In this document: positions 55,949 to 63,494 of the stretch, piece after piece | How the letters are laid out: each line of letters starts with the position of its first letter | Position numbering within the stretch: the first letter of the stretch is position 1 | Source: Vibrio europaeus | GTDB lineage: Bacteria; Pseudomonadota; Gammaproteobacteria; Enterobacterales; Vibrionaceae | Reading direction: 5' to 3' | DNA length: 64,000 nucleotides | Assembly: GCF_001695575.1 (NCBI RefSeq) | Contig: NZ_CM004621.1 | Span: 1 to 64,000 of the forward strand | Position numbers and translations under genes: made by a program | The notes under the pieces: generated by a model | What the model saw: the letters and a program-made list of their open reading frames with translations, nothing else | What the model was told of the DNA's origin: nothing | The model's database searches: none

Positions 55949-56018
55949 CCTTAATCATACCCGTATGATTAAGGGGTGATATATGCTTTACCATATGTTC
56001 ATATGGGTATGATTAAGG
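55949..56018. promoter_or_regulatory. Operator of the winged-helix gene
   Basis: CCTTAATCATAC (55949-55960) and GTATGATTAAGG (55963-55974) form a perfect 12-bp inverted repeat with a CC centre. The second half-site recurs at 56007-56018, and CCATATG-TT-CATATGG lies between. The last half-site contains the ribosome site of the next gene, so repression could also block translation. Confidence 0.75.
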
Positions 56019-56024
56019 TTACTT

Positions 56025-56372
56025 TTGAGTATTAGGATTAGCGCACAGCAAAAGAATGCAATGTTGATGATTCACTACATCGAACTCAATCAAGGTCTTC
56101 ATACTCCAGTACATACTAGCTATCTACGTAAACAGGTCAGCCAGTCGTTATGTAAAGAGTTAGCCTCTAATAACTTCTTGGTAGGGTTAAGGACATTGGC
56201 AGACAACGGATATTTAGTGTACCAGGCGAATGAAGATAAGTTGCTAAATGCTTCAGCGCGAGAGAATGAAAACATGTGGCAACTTACTAGTAAAGGTCGA
56301 ATGTATGCAAAGGAATTACACTCGGCGAGAATGCGCCCTAAACGGGCTTATACAAAGAAATCAAACAAGTAG
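56025..56372 (+). CDS. Winged-helix-like regulator
   Basis: 115 aa from a TTG with AAGG upstream. Layout LVGLRTLADNGYLVY then MWQLTSKGRMYAKEL fits a winged helix, like the 1847 product. Very basic C-terminus. Probably binds the operator just upstream and controls itself. Confidence 0.65.
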   Translation: MSIRISAQQKNAMLMIHYIELNQGLHTPVHTSYLRKQVSQSLCKELASNNFLVGLRTLADNGYLVYQANEDKLLNASARENENMWQLTSKGRMYAKELHSARMRPKRAYTKKSNK

Positions 56373-56382
56373 GGAAATTAAA

Positions 56383-56610
56383 ATGGCGAGAAAAACCACT
56401 TTACTATCCGAATACGGTTGCAGTCTTGTTCTAGTCGAAGAACTTGGTGCCAATGGAGCCGTGTTATCTACCTCATACGAAGTTATCGATGTCGATGGGA
56501 ATATCAAATCATATTCTAGCAAGGTGGCTGCTAAGTCTGCTTATGCGAATCGAGTTTATGAAGCAGAACAGCGTTTGGGTATTTCAAGCTCACCAGGTAT
56601 GGGGATGTGA
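56383..56610 (+). CDS. Small hypothetical protein
   Basis: 75 aa from ATG 56383 (AGGGA upstream), ten bases after the winged-helix gene, so probably co-transcribed. Strand-rich. Not recognised. Confidence 0.6.
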   Translation: MARKTTLLSEYGCSLVLVEELGANGAVLSTSYEVIDVDGNIKSYSSKVAAKSAYANRVYEAEQRLGISSSPGMGM

Positions 56611-56695
56611 CTTACAGGGGGGGAAGTTGGAGATGTTATCGATGACATTCCAGTTTCTGTTGTTGAAGAAGAGTAAGGGGACAAATTTACTACTG

Positions 56696-56713
56696 AATTT
56701 TGCATGCAAAATT
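56696..56713. repeat. 18-bp palindrome, copy 4 of 9
   Basis: AATTTTGCATGCAAAATT, 132 bases before the FRG-domain gene start. Confidence 0.85.
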
Positions 56714-56845
56714 TTAGTTGAGTAGGTGATGAACGTTAATGTTGACGTGTTACACATGTCAACTTCAAAGCGTAACCGAACAATGTGAATACTACCGTTA
56801 TTACAATGGTGGGGATTTGTAAATGTGTCATCCAAAGGAGAATGT

Positions 56846-57574
56846 GTGAATAGAGATATGACGACTTATCGAGTCACGAACATGGAATGGTTACATAAAA
56901 TATTCAGTTGCCACACAAGTCGAGATGGCTCTGGCTTTTGGTTTAGAGGGCAAGCGGATGAGTCATGGGAATTACTACCTATGGCTGGAAGAGATGAATA
57001 TCTTCTTCCGAAGAATAGAAATAGAGATCTAGGCCGTTGTTTTGAATGGACTCAGTCAGCTTTTGCTATGACCGATCTGATGGATAGTTTTGTTGAGAAT
57101 ATGGCGATTGCGCAGCATCATGGGCTTGCTACTCGATTACTTGATTGGACCAAAAATCCGTTAGTAGCCTGTTTCTTTGCAGTATGCAGCGACTTAGACA
57201 AAGATGCGACGGTATATGCTTTTGAGTCATTATCCATTGATATCAGAGCAACGGACAAATTAGCTAGAGAAGCACTAGAAAATCATGAGGGGGTTATGTG
57301 TTACCAACCCAAAGCAATTAACCGTAGGCTTGTTAGTCAACAAGGATTGTTCACTATTCATTGTCCTCCAGGTATACCATTTCCAGTGAGTAACTCGATA
57401 GTGGATGAAGATTCTACCAACATCAAACGGTTTATCATACCTAAAGAGATGAAACATGAAGTAAGAAGTATGCTTGATAACTATGGTATTAACGAGGCAT
57501 CTCTTTTCCCTGACTTGGATGGATTGGCGAGATATGTCAACCGAAAAACTAGACATATGAAAGAGAGGTATTAA
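56846..57574 (+). CDS. FRG-domain protein
   Basis: 242 aa from GTG 56846 (GGAG five bases upstream; GTG 56825 and ATG 56858 also possible). FRG motif FWFRGQADESWELLPMAGR near 30, and the second box AQHHGLATRLLDWTKNPLVACFFAV near 92-116. FRG proteins are often found in defence loci, but the activity is unknown. An 18-bp palindrome lies upstream. Confidence 0.9.
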   Translation: MNRDMTTYRVTNMEWLHKIFSCHTSRDGSGFWFRGQADESWELLPMAGRDEYLLPKNRNRDLGRCFEWTQSAFAMTDLMDSFVENMAIAQHHGLATRLLDWTKNPLVACFFAVCSDLDKDATVYAFESLSIDIRATDKLAREALENHEGVMCYQPKAINRRLVSQQGLFTIHCPPGIPFPVSNSIVDEDSTNIKRFIIPKEMKHEVRSMLDNYGINEASLFPDLDGLARYVNRKTRHMKERY

Positions 57575-57758
57575 GTGCTATGAAAACCTTTTTAAGTACA
57601 CTATTTTATTGAACCATGATCCTACAAGTTTGGACATTCACTTTTGAAGTTTGGTGAGACGTCATAAAAATTTTGGTCTACCGAAGAATACCATTTACTT
57701 GTGAGCCTAGTTGAATACTATCTAAAGCCAGTTTGGTAAAAATCATAAAGGTATGTTT

Positions 57759-58103
57759 ATGGCTAAGTTAGGTATGTGTTCCATTTACAGTTTTAAATTG
57801 AGCCCCAAAAGTAAAAGAGCTGTCAGTGATATCAAAAGTATTTTGGATAGTGGTCAATTATTGCAAGGCGTTTTAGCCGCAACTCCGTTTTACAATATTT
57901 TTGCATCTCCAAGTGTCACGAAAAGCCCGTTTGAAAAGCTGATTACCATCAGAGAGCACGATTGGGACACGTTTGTTAAGGCAATGTCTGGGGCTCATTT
58001 ACATACGAGAAATCAAGTGTTCATGATTGCAAATGAAAGAGAGGTATTTACTTATGGTGATGAGCAAAAGTTCTGGTCATGTGTTAGCAACGCTTCTAAG
58101 TAG
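57759..58103 (+). CDS. Hypothetical protein
   Basis: 114 aa from ATG 57759 (AAAGG seven bases upstream). Soluble, not recognised. Overlaps the next gene by 50 bases. Confidence 0.6.
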   Translation: MAKLGMCSIYSFKLSPKSKRAVSDIKSILDSGQLLQGVLAATPFYNIFASPSVTKSPFEKLITIREHDWDTFVKAMSGAHLHTRNQVFMIANEREVFTYGDEQKFWSCVSNASK

Positions 58104-58509
58104 TTTGTTGGCATCGGCTTATAGTCATGCGGGATTGAGTGTTGATGAGGCGGGTAAGCAGTGGTACACGAAATACGCTGAGTGTGAGCAACTTGCCCTT
58201 AACAATGAAGTCGAATTTCCTGTTAATAGTTGGTTTGAGTCTTTGTCACTCAAAGACAAGAGGTCGGTGATTGGGTACGTGTATAACTACAACATGAACT
58301 TATGTACTAAAAAAGAATTAACTGAGTTGGCGAAAGCACTAGAGGGACATGAGTTAGATTCACCGTATCATGATGTCGTTCGGCCTTTAGATGAAATCTC
58401 TTCGGAAAGAATGTCTGGTATCGACAAAGTGAAAATCTTAGAGATTCAACGTAACTATTCAGAGCCATTCAGTGTTAGGTATGTGATTTCAGACCTTGAA
58501 TTACTATAG
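58054..58509 (+). CDS. Secreted hypothetical protein
   Basis: 151 aa from ATG 58054 (GAGAGG upstream). Signal peptide ending AYSHAG; mature part with two Cys. Not recognised. Confidence 0.65.
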   Translation: MVMSKSSGHVLATLLSSLLASAYSHAGLSVDEAGKQWYTKYAECEQLALNNEVEFPVNSWFESLSLKDKRSVIGYVYNYNMNLCTKKELTELAKALEGHELDSPYHDVVRPLDEISSERMSGIDKVKILEIQRNYSEPFSVRYVISDLELL

Positions 58510-58552
58510 GCTTGAAGCGATTCACACGAAAAATTTAAGTAGCAGGTAAGTT

Positions 58553-58714
58553 ATGTCACAAAGTGAGCAATACATGAGAAATCTTTTAGAGGATATTCGT
58601 GCTGTAGTAGAAAGTCATCGGGGTGAAAACTCTAGATTGTGCCAGATGCTAACCAACTTGCTTAAGAGATCAGATGAAAAAGGTGAACAACCTTTTAAAG
58701 TTCGCAAGCAATAA
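58553..58714 (+). CDS. 53-aa hypothetical protein
   Basis: MSQSEQYMRNLLEDIRAVVE.. helical and charged; AGG eight bases before the ATG. Ten bases before the next gene. Confidence 0.5.
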   Translation: MSQSEQYMRNLLEDIRAVVESHRGENSRLCQMLTNLLKRSDEKGEQPFKVRKQ

Positions 58715-58723
58715 GGGGGGCTC

Positions 58724-58933
58724 ATGTGGAATCTAATTAAAAGTGCAGCTTTAGTCGCTGGGTCAGTGCTTGGTGTTGTGGATGACGAAAGTGATGGCAA
58801 ATTGCCTTTGCATACTAGCCAAGATGACGGTGTATCTAACGATACATATTCAGATGGGCTAAATGCTTTTAAGCGAGACCTTACAGGCGATCTACATGAT
58901 CCTTTTGGGGGGGCAACAGACGACGAGCTTTAG
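58724..58933 (+). CDS. Small acidic hypothetical protein
   Basis: 69 aa, AAGGGGGG before ATG. A short hydrophobic start (SAALVAGSVLGVV) precedes an Asp-rich body. Not recognised. Confidence 0.55.
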   Translation: MWNLIKSAALVAGSVLGVVDDESDGKLPLHTSQDDGVSNDTYSDGLNAFKRDLTGDLHDPFGGATDDEL

Positions 58934-58965
58934 CTTCATCAATGGTATTTAAAGGAAACTAAGTT

Positions 58966-59196
58966 ATGGCATGGGTTATCGAAGTTACGGAACGCCTCAA
59001 GGTTCGCAACAGTGCTAAAGGGCTTGATAGATCTTACGTGACCTCAATTAAACGATGTGGAACGAACTGTTCACTTACCACATCTTTCGATAATGCAAAG
59101 GTCTACACAACCTGAAAGCACTTTCAAAAACTATTGGATTTCTTCAATGAATCTGGAATCGCTTACAAAGTAATTCCCATTAACGAAAAAAGGTAG
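58966..59196 (+). pseudogene. Small gene with in-frame TGA
   Basis: AAAGGA precedes ATG 58966. The frame encodes 49 residues, then TGA at 59113-59115, then 26 more plausible residues (KHFQKLLDFFNESGIAYKV..) to TAG 59194-59196. A TGG-to-TGA change is the simplest reading; the product may be truncated. Confidence 0.5.
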
Positions 59197-59200
59197 AAAA

Positions 59201-60001
59201 ATGTCAGTTAGGCAAGCACAGAAAAAGACGAAGAAACAAAAGCGCGACATCAAGAAAAAGCGCGCGGCTAAAGCATCTGCAACTCGACAACACAAAGTGA
59301 ATAAAGCCATAAAAGCGCATAGCTTTATTGAAGCTCCTTCCGCGATTTCATTTACAGAGCCACCTAAGTTTTATATTGGTTGTGTAAATGAGTTCATCGG
59401 CGATGCCGAATATGCTTTTATGGTATCAGATGGTAATTATGTCGAAGGGATTGAGGTCGCTATCTACCCTGCAACTGAAAGTTTTAATCGTTTTATAAAA
59501 CAGCGCATGCTTGATGAAGAACAAGATGTTCCATCACTTGAAGGGGCTAACTGGATTGTCGTCAAGCTCAAGAATATGTTGTATATCGACTCATTTATCG
59601 AACTTGATGATGCCAAACAATATGTACAGGCTAGCTTCCCTAATGTAAAAGTTTTCCGACTCGATTCTTTGGGAACGAAAGACTTACCGTATGGAGAGTT
59701 AGAGTTTGCTCCGATGCCAAGTCTTGAATCATCGACAAAAGAAGAATGGATAGATTTTGCATTGCATTCAGAAGATGCTTTGGGTTTTCGCTTTGATGCA
59801 GATGATGTCATTGACTTTATGCTTCAAGACTTGGTAGATGCTTACAAGGCAAGTGTTAGCTTAGTAGAGGAATTTTCTGAAAGAGGGAGTGTGGTGTCAG
59901 CTTTAAGCTTTGCTGATAGTCATGGTTTAAATGGTGTTAAGGTTGGAATTCACACACTTCAAAACTTCCATGAACACTATGCAAGGTTGAGGGATAGATA
60001 A
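59201..60001 (+). CDS. Hypothetical protein with a basic N-terminus
   Basis: 266 aa. The first 35 residues are almost all Lys/Arg/Gln/Ala, and the rest is acidic with alternating strands and helices. AAAAAGG before the ATG. Not recognised. Confidence 0.7.
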   Translation: MSVRQAQKKTKKQKRDIKKKRAAKASATRQHKVNKAIKAHSFIEAPSAISFTEPPKFYIGCVNEFIGDAEYAFMVSDGNYVEGIEVAIYPATESFNRFIKQRMLDEEQDVPSLEGANWIVVKLKNMLYIDSFIELDDAKQYVQASFPNVKVFRLDSLGTKDLPYGELEFAPMPSLESSTKEEWIDFALHSEDALGFRFDADDVIDFMLQDLVDAYKASVSLVEEFSERGSVVSALSFADSHGLNGVKVGIHTLQNFHEHYARLRDR

Positions 60002-60070
60002 CGTAAATTAAGTCGTATTGGGCTAATTGTTCGTTGGAGCTAAGGTGAACTACATCCGAAGATCTATGCG

Positions 60071-60086
60071 ATTTTGCATGCAAAAT
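60071..60086. repeat. Palindrome, copy 5 of 9 (16-bp core)
   Basis: ATTTTGCATGCAAAAT, 20 bases before ATG 60107. The outer A/T pair is lost on the left. Confidence 0.8.
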
Positions 60087-60106
60087 TTTCAAATAAAGAG
60101 AACATC

Positions 60107-60601
60107 ATGAACCATAATTTATTTACAGTGGCATTGCTTTCTATTCTTGGGAGCACACCTGCCTTGGCCGTGAAATCACCAGAGCAATACGTTTATCAAG
60201 TTGCATTATTCAATGGCGAAAATCAGCTTTATAAGCACTCTAGTTTTACATATGCGAGTAACCAGTTTTCCAATGGAAATAATGTTCCGTATTTCATAAA
60301 AACATGTGAGAAAAAAGGTTCGAAAACTATTAGTAAGTCAGGTGGTAAGCAGTTCTATGAAGGGGTTGCCTATCATATTGATGTTCAAGCCGCTACTGTG
60401 AAGTTTTTTGAGACGGTGATTGACGAATCTACGTATACAGAACCAAAAGAAACCGAGTTTGACCTATGTATGAATACGGGAGAACCCCAAGAGGTGGAAT
60501 ACGAGTACAAGGCCAAATTTGATTTAACAGAATCAGGTGTTCAAAGATTTACATTCGACAACAATCGTATAGTAGAAATTGTCGTGCAAAAAGAAGGGTA
60601 A
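60107..60601 (+). CDS. Secreted hypothetical protein
   Basis: 164 aa; signal peptide ending TPALA, then a beta-rich body with two Cys (TCEKK, DLCMN). AAAGAGAA before the ATG. Likely periplasmic or surface exposed. Under the palindrome. Confidence 0.7.
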   Translation: MNHNLFTVALLSILGSTPALAVKSPEQYVYQVALFNGENQLYKHSSFTYASNQFSNGNNVPYFIKTCEKKGSKTISKSGGKQFYEGVAYHIDVQAATVKFFETVIDESTYTEPKETEFDLCMNTGEPQEVEYEYKAKFDLTESGVQRFTFDNNRIVEIVVQKEG

Positions 60602-60652
60602 GAGTAACGTCGGTGAGTGTACAGGGGCAAAGCAGGGTTTCAATTTCGACGA

Positions 60653-60670
60653 AATTTTGCATGCAAAATT
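60653..60670. repeat. 18-bp palindrome, copy 6 of 9
   Basis: AATTTTGCATGCAAAATT, 37 bases before ATG 60708. Confidence 0.85.
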
Positions 60671-60707
60671 CTAGTCCAAAAACAGCTAACCATTAGGAAC
60701 TAACCAT

Positions 60708-61433
60708 ATGGGCCATGCTCTACACTCACTTTGCTTTATAGTCTTTCCCTTGGTGTTTGTGTTTACCATATTTAACCTGGGACATATCCTGTTTGGAAAG
60801 GCTGTGTTTAATCACCCTATTGCGCGGCATACTTATTCGTTATTTGGGTTGATTGGTACACCTATCCATGAGCTCAGTCATTTGGTGATGGCACTACTAT
60901 TTGGCCACAAAATTACTGGAGTAAAGCTTTTTTCTTGGCGAACCAAAGCCTATGTTAGCCACTCTTACAACGCTTCATCCTCATTCCAGGTTATGGGCAA
61001 TTTCTTTATAGCGATAGCACCCTTCATGACATCTATAGCCTTGGTTCAATACCTAGCCTTTCGGTCACTAAACTTCACTATCGACTTGTCAGTTGATCCA
61101 TTTATTGTTTTTGGTAACGCATTGACGTTAGCGCCTGAACTACTGTTAATGTTTGCGAAAAGTACCGAGTGGTGGCAGTTTGCCCTAGCAATTATGCTGT
61201 CGTTCTATTGTGTCCCGAGTAATACAGACTTTAGTAATGCTCTCCGAAGCGCATTACTATCTTTGCCTGTATTCTTAATCATGGCATTCGTTGCGACTAT
61301 GGTATTTGTTGATATGGGGCAGATCGTAGGTACTATTCTCTTTATGGGGTTACTAAGCTCGATTACCTCAGTTATCTGGTGGTTCCTACTCTTTGGTTTA
61401 ACATTCATCCCTACCCGCTCGCTGAATCACTAG
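60708..61433 (+). CDS. Integral membrane protein with an HExxH motif
   Basis: 241 aa with about six membrane helices. HELSHLVMALLFGH near residue 54 carries the zinc-protease motif HExxH inside a hydrophobic stretch, as in M50-type intramembrane proteases; a distal Asp motif was not identified. Substrate unknown. Palindromes flank the gene on both sides. Confidence 0.7.
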   Translation: MGHALHSLCFIVFPLVFVFTIFNLGHILFGKAVFNHPIARHTYSLFGLIGTPIHELSHLVMALLFGHKITGVKLFSWRTKAYVSHSYNASSSFQVMGNFFIAIAPFMTSIALVQYLAFRSLNFTIDLSVDPFIVFGNALTLAPELLLMFAKSTEWWQFALAIMLSFYCVPSNTDFSNALRSALLSLPVFLIMAFVATMVFVDMGQIVGTILFMGLLSSITSVIWWFLLFGLTFIPTRSLNH

Positions 61434-61447
61434 AGGTCTACTTGGCA

Positions 61448-61467
61448 AAATTTTGCATGCAAAATTT
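61448..61467. repeat. Palindrome, copy 7 of 9 (20-bp)
   Basis: AAATTTTGCATGCAAAATTT, the longest copy, between the HExxH gene and leader A. Confidence 0.85.
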
Positions 61468-61742
61468 ACGGTGCCCTTCCCTACTCCGCTCCGCCTCGTC
61501 ATTCTTCCTCGTTACCTTTCTTTTAGGGCTAAGTGCGAATAATAGCTAGGTTTACCCCTTGCGCCTCCAACCTTCGCATTCGCACCACTTCTGGCCGTTA
61601 GCTGTTTAACGTCTCAGTTAAGAACCCCTATGAAAAGGGTTCGCTGCGCCGCGATGCGCCCTTGTCATTGAGGACCGTGAACCGAGGCCGTACAGCCAAG
61701 CGGCTCCAGGAAGTGATACTCAAACAACAAAGGTAACTCAAA
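61468..61742 (+). promoter_or_regulatory. Hairpin-rich leader A
   Basis: No gene. Contains GTGCGAAT/ATTCGCAC near 61535-61583 and ATGAAAAGGG (61630-61639) with CCCTTGTCAT (61659-61668), one mismatch. ACAGCCAAGCGGCTCC and the box GATACTCAAACA (61715-61726) follow. Related to leader B over about 270 bases. Confidence 0.6.
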
Positions 61743-62126
61743 ATGACGCAACAAAACCTAGCTAAAACTCGCTCTAACCCCCAAGAAGAAACAAGCGCAT
61801 CGCCGCTTGACCGCGAAAGCTCTCCTAAAAATGATATCCCTTGTTCGTGGAACTGTTTACCTGAAGGCGCTTCCCCTGATTGGTCACTATACGATGGTAT
61901 AGAAATGATGCCTTGCACCAATGACAGTCCAAACAGTGATGAAACCTATTTTGTCTCTCACCTTATGAGTGAGGTCGATGCAGACGGCTTGCATGTTGAT
62001 GGTGAAGAGATTGTATGTTGGACAGTATTCGGTCATCTAAAAACTGGAGGGCTCGATGATTTGCATGATTGTGAGTCATTGAAAGAAGCTCAAGAGTTAG
62101 AGAGTTGGTGCGAATCTCAACTATAG
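61743..62126 (+). CDS. Hypothetical protein with the leader-linked N-terminus
   Basis: 127 aa, acidic. N-terminus MTQQNLAKTRSN..ESSPKNDI parallels the 3463 product; the rest (DADGLHVDGEEIVCWTVFGH) does not. AAAGG before the ATG. Not recognised. Confidence 0.7.
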   Translation: MTQQNLAKTRSNPQEETSASPLDRESSPKNDIPCSWNCLPEGASPDWSLYDGIEMMPCTNDSPNSDETYFVSHLMSEVDADGLHVDGEEIVCWTVFGHLKTGGLDDLHDCESLKEAQELESWCESQL

Positions 62127-62260
62127 ATACAAGGGCTCAACGGCTCCCCTCTCACTGCCGAACTTATTCACTGCTTAAGTGGATAAGTTCACTATCTATA
62201 TGATTTTGTTTGTTTAATTTTGTGGTCATAACTGTCAAATACTGTTTTTCAAGTTAGGTG

Positions 62261-62278
62261 AATTTTGCATGCAAAATT
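62261..62278. repeat. 18-bp palindrome, copy 8 of 9
   Basis: AATTTTGCATGCAAAATT, upstream of the 62362 gene. Confidence 0.85.
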
Positions 62279-62361
62279 TGGTTTGAATGTGCCATATTAC
62301 TATATACATGAACCGAACAAGAAGGGGGTTCGTTGGGGAACACCCCTGTAAAGGAGGTCTC

Positions 62362-62742
62362 TTGATAATTAAATCCTTCAATCGCTCTTTAACAGCCAGT
62401 TTCTTTATTGCCAGAGTCGGGCAAGTAGGCAAACCAATGTGGGAACCCTACACTGCTGACAACTCGTTTATGGTGTTCAGTGAGAACCCAGAGTTAGACT
62501 TTCAGCGCGTAAAAGCAGCTTATGAGTCAGGAGCGTTTCAATACTTCGCTATAGGCTCATGCCAATCTTTCATTCGTATTCGCGATGTGAGAGAGGTGCT
62601 TGCAAAGTGTGAAAACATGAATGAGCGCCACTTAAAGCAAATGGCACTGCTAGAGCAGCACATCAAGTTGCAGCAAGAGAAACTGGATAAGCAGCGCAAG
62701 TTGCTAAAAGGGTTGCAACAAGCGGTTTACGCAGGTTGCTAG
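62362..62742 (+). CDS. Coiled-coil hypothetical protein
   Basis: 126 aa from TTG 62362, which has AAAGGAGGT just upstream; ATG 62287 in the same frame has none. The last 45 residues form a Gln/Lys/Leu coiled coil. Not recognised. First gene of a three-gene run leading to parA. Confidence 0.65.
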   Translation: MIIKSFNRSLTASFFIARVGQVGKPMWEPYTADNSFMVFSENPELDFQRVKAAYESGAFQYFAIGSCQSFIRIRDVREVLAKCENMNERHLKQMALLEQHIKLQQEKLDKQRKLLKGLQQAVYAGC

Positions 62743-62792
62743 GAAGGGGGCGAAAGCCCCCTACCCTAGATACAGACGGATGGAGAAGTGAT

Positions 62793-63077
62793 ATGACAAA
62801 TAAAATTGAACAATTAGCCAGTGTTAAAAATCGATTAGAGACGATTCCAACAATATCAGTGCTCCAAATCGATGAGGCGACAAACAGTGTAGGGCTAACC
62901 TTTGAATACCTGGGAACGCTCTATACCACATACATTGATGCAGAGAGTGAGCGCGGTGAGCTTCTAGAGCATGATTCGGAAGATATTACGACCTTGCAAA
63001 ACATCGGTTCGATTGATGTTGAGTCGTTATTGAAGTTCTTTGAGTCCCTGCCCTCGATCACTCAGATTGCAAAGTGA
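62793..63077 (+). CDS. Small hypothetical protein
   Basis: 94 aa from ATG 62793 (GGAGAAG upstream). Acidic, strand-rich. Not recognised. Six bases before the next gene. Confidence 0.65.
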   Translation: MTNKIEQLASVKNRLETIPTISVLQIDEATNSVGLTFEYLGTLYTTYIDAESERGELLEHDSEDITTLQNIGSIDVESLLKFFESLPSITQIAK

Positions 63078-63083
63078 GGTGTT

Positions 63084-63380
63084 ATGTCAGCAATACAAAT
63101 TACTGTCAGCGACGATGGCAAAGTGTCCGTTAGCTATGAAAAGAAAACGCGCGAGAATATCGGGCGTCGATTGCAGCAGCTTGAAGAGTGCTTGAATATT
63201 GATAAGTATGGCGTAGCCTACTTGCTCAACATGCAACCAAATGAAAGCGGCGTTCGCTTAATGAAGCGTTGGCAAACCGACCCTAGTTTAGCCAGTTTTC
63301 AGGAAATGCCAGAGCATAAATGGAAGCTTTTGCTCACCCTCGTAGAGGGGCAAACACCATTGATTGGTGATAAGAAATAA
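63084..63380 (+). CDS. Small hypothetical protein
   Basis: 98 aa from ATG 63084 with GAGG upstream. Strand-rich start, helical end with Trp residues. Not recognised. Last gene before the parA promoter. Confidence 0.65.
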   Translation: MSAIQITVSDDGKVSVSYEKKTRENIGRRLQQLEECLNIDKYGVAYLLNMQPNESGVRLMKRWQTDPSLASFQEMPEHKWKLLLTLVEGQTPLIGDKK

Positions 63381-63384
63381 TCAA

Positions 63385-63402
63385 AATTTTGCATGCAAAA
63401 TT
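63385..63402. repeat. 18-bp palindrome, copy 9 of 9
   Basis: AATTTTGCATGCAAAATT ending 13 bases before the parA -35. This copy ties the repeat to the partition operon and makes it a candidate parS or operator. Confidence 0.88.
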
Positions 63403-63415
63403 ACATTGTTTTTTA

Positions 63416-63473
63416 TTGACATTATGAGGCGATCCTTTAAAATTTAGAGTGTTAACTAATCGGCGTAAACGCC
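63416..63473 (+). promoter_or_regulatory. parA promoter and hairpin
   Basis: TTGACA 63416-63421 and TAAAAT 63438-63443 (16-base spacer). GGCGT-AA-ACGCC (63462-63473) follows in the transcript leader and may be an operator. Confidence 0.7.
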
Positions 63474-63494
63474 AATCTCAAAGGAGAATTAACA

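Noticed and set aside
62235..62432. 65-aa minus-strand frame
   Set aside because: Antisense to the 62362 gene and crosses the regulatory palindrome.
56696..63402. The palindrome as a recombination site between cassettes
   Set aside because: Copies are simple symmetric operators without two distinct recombinase arms, and spacing to genes varies; ParB/KorB-type binding fits better.
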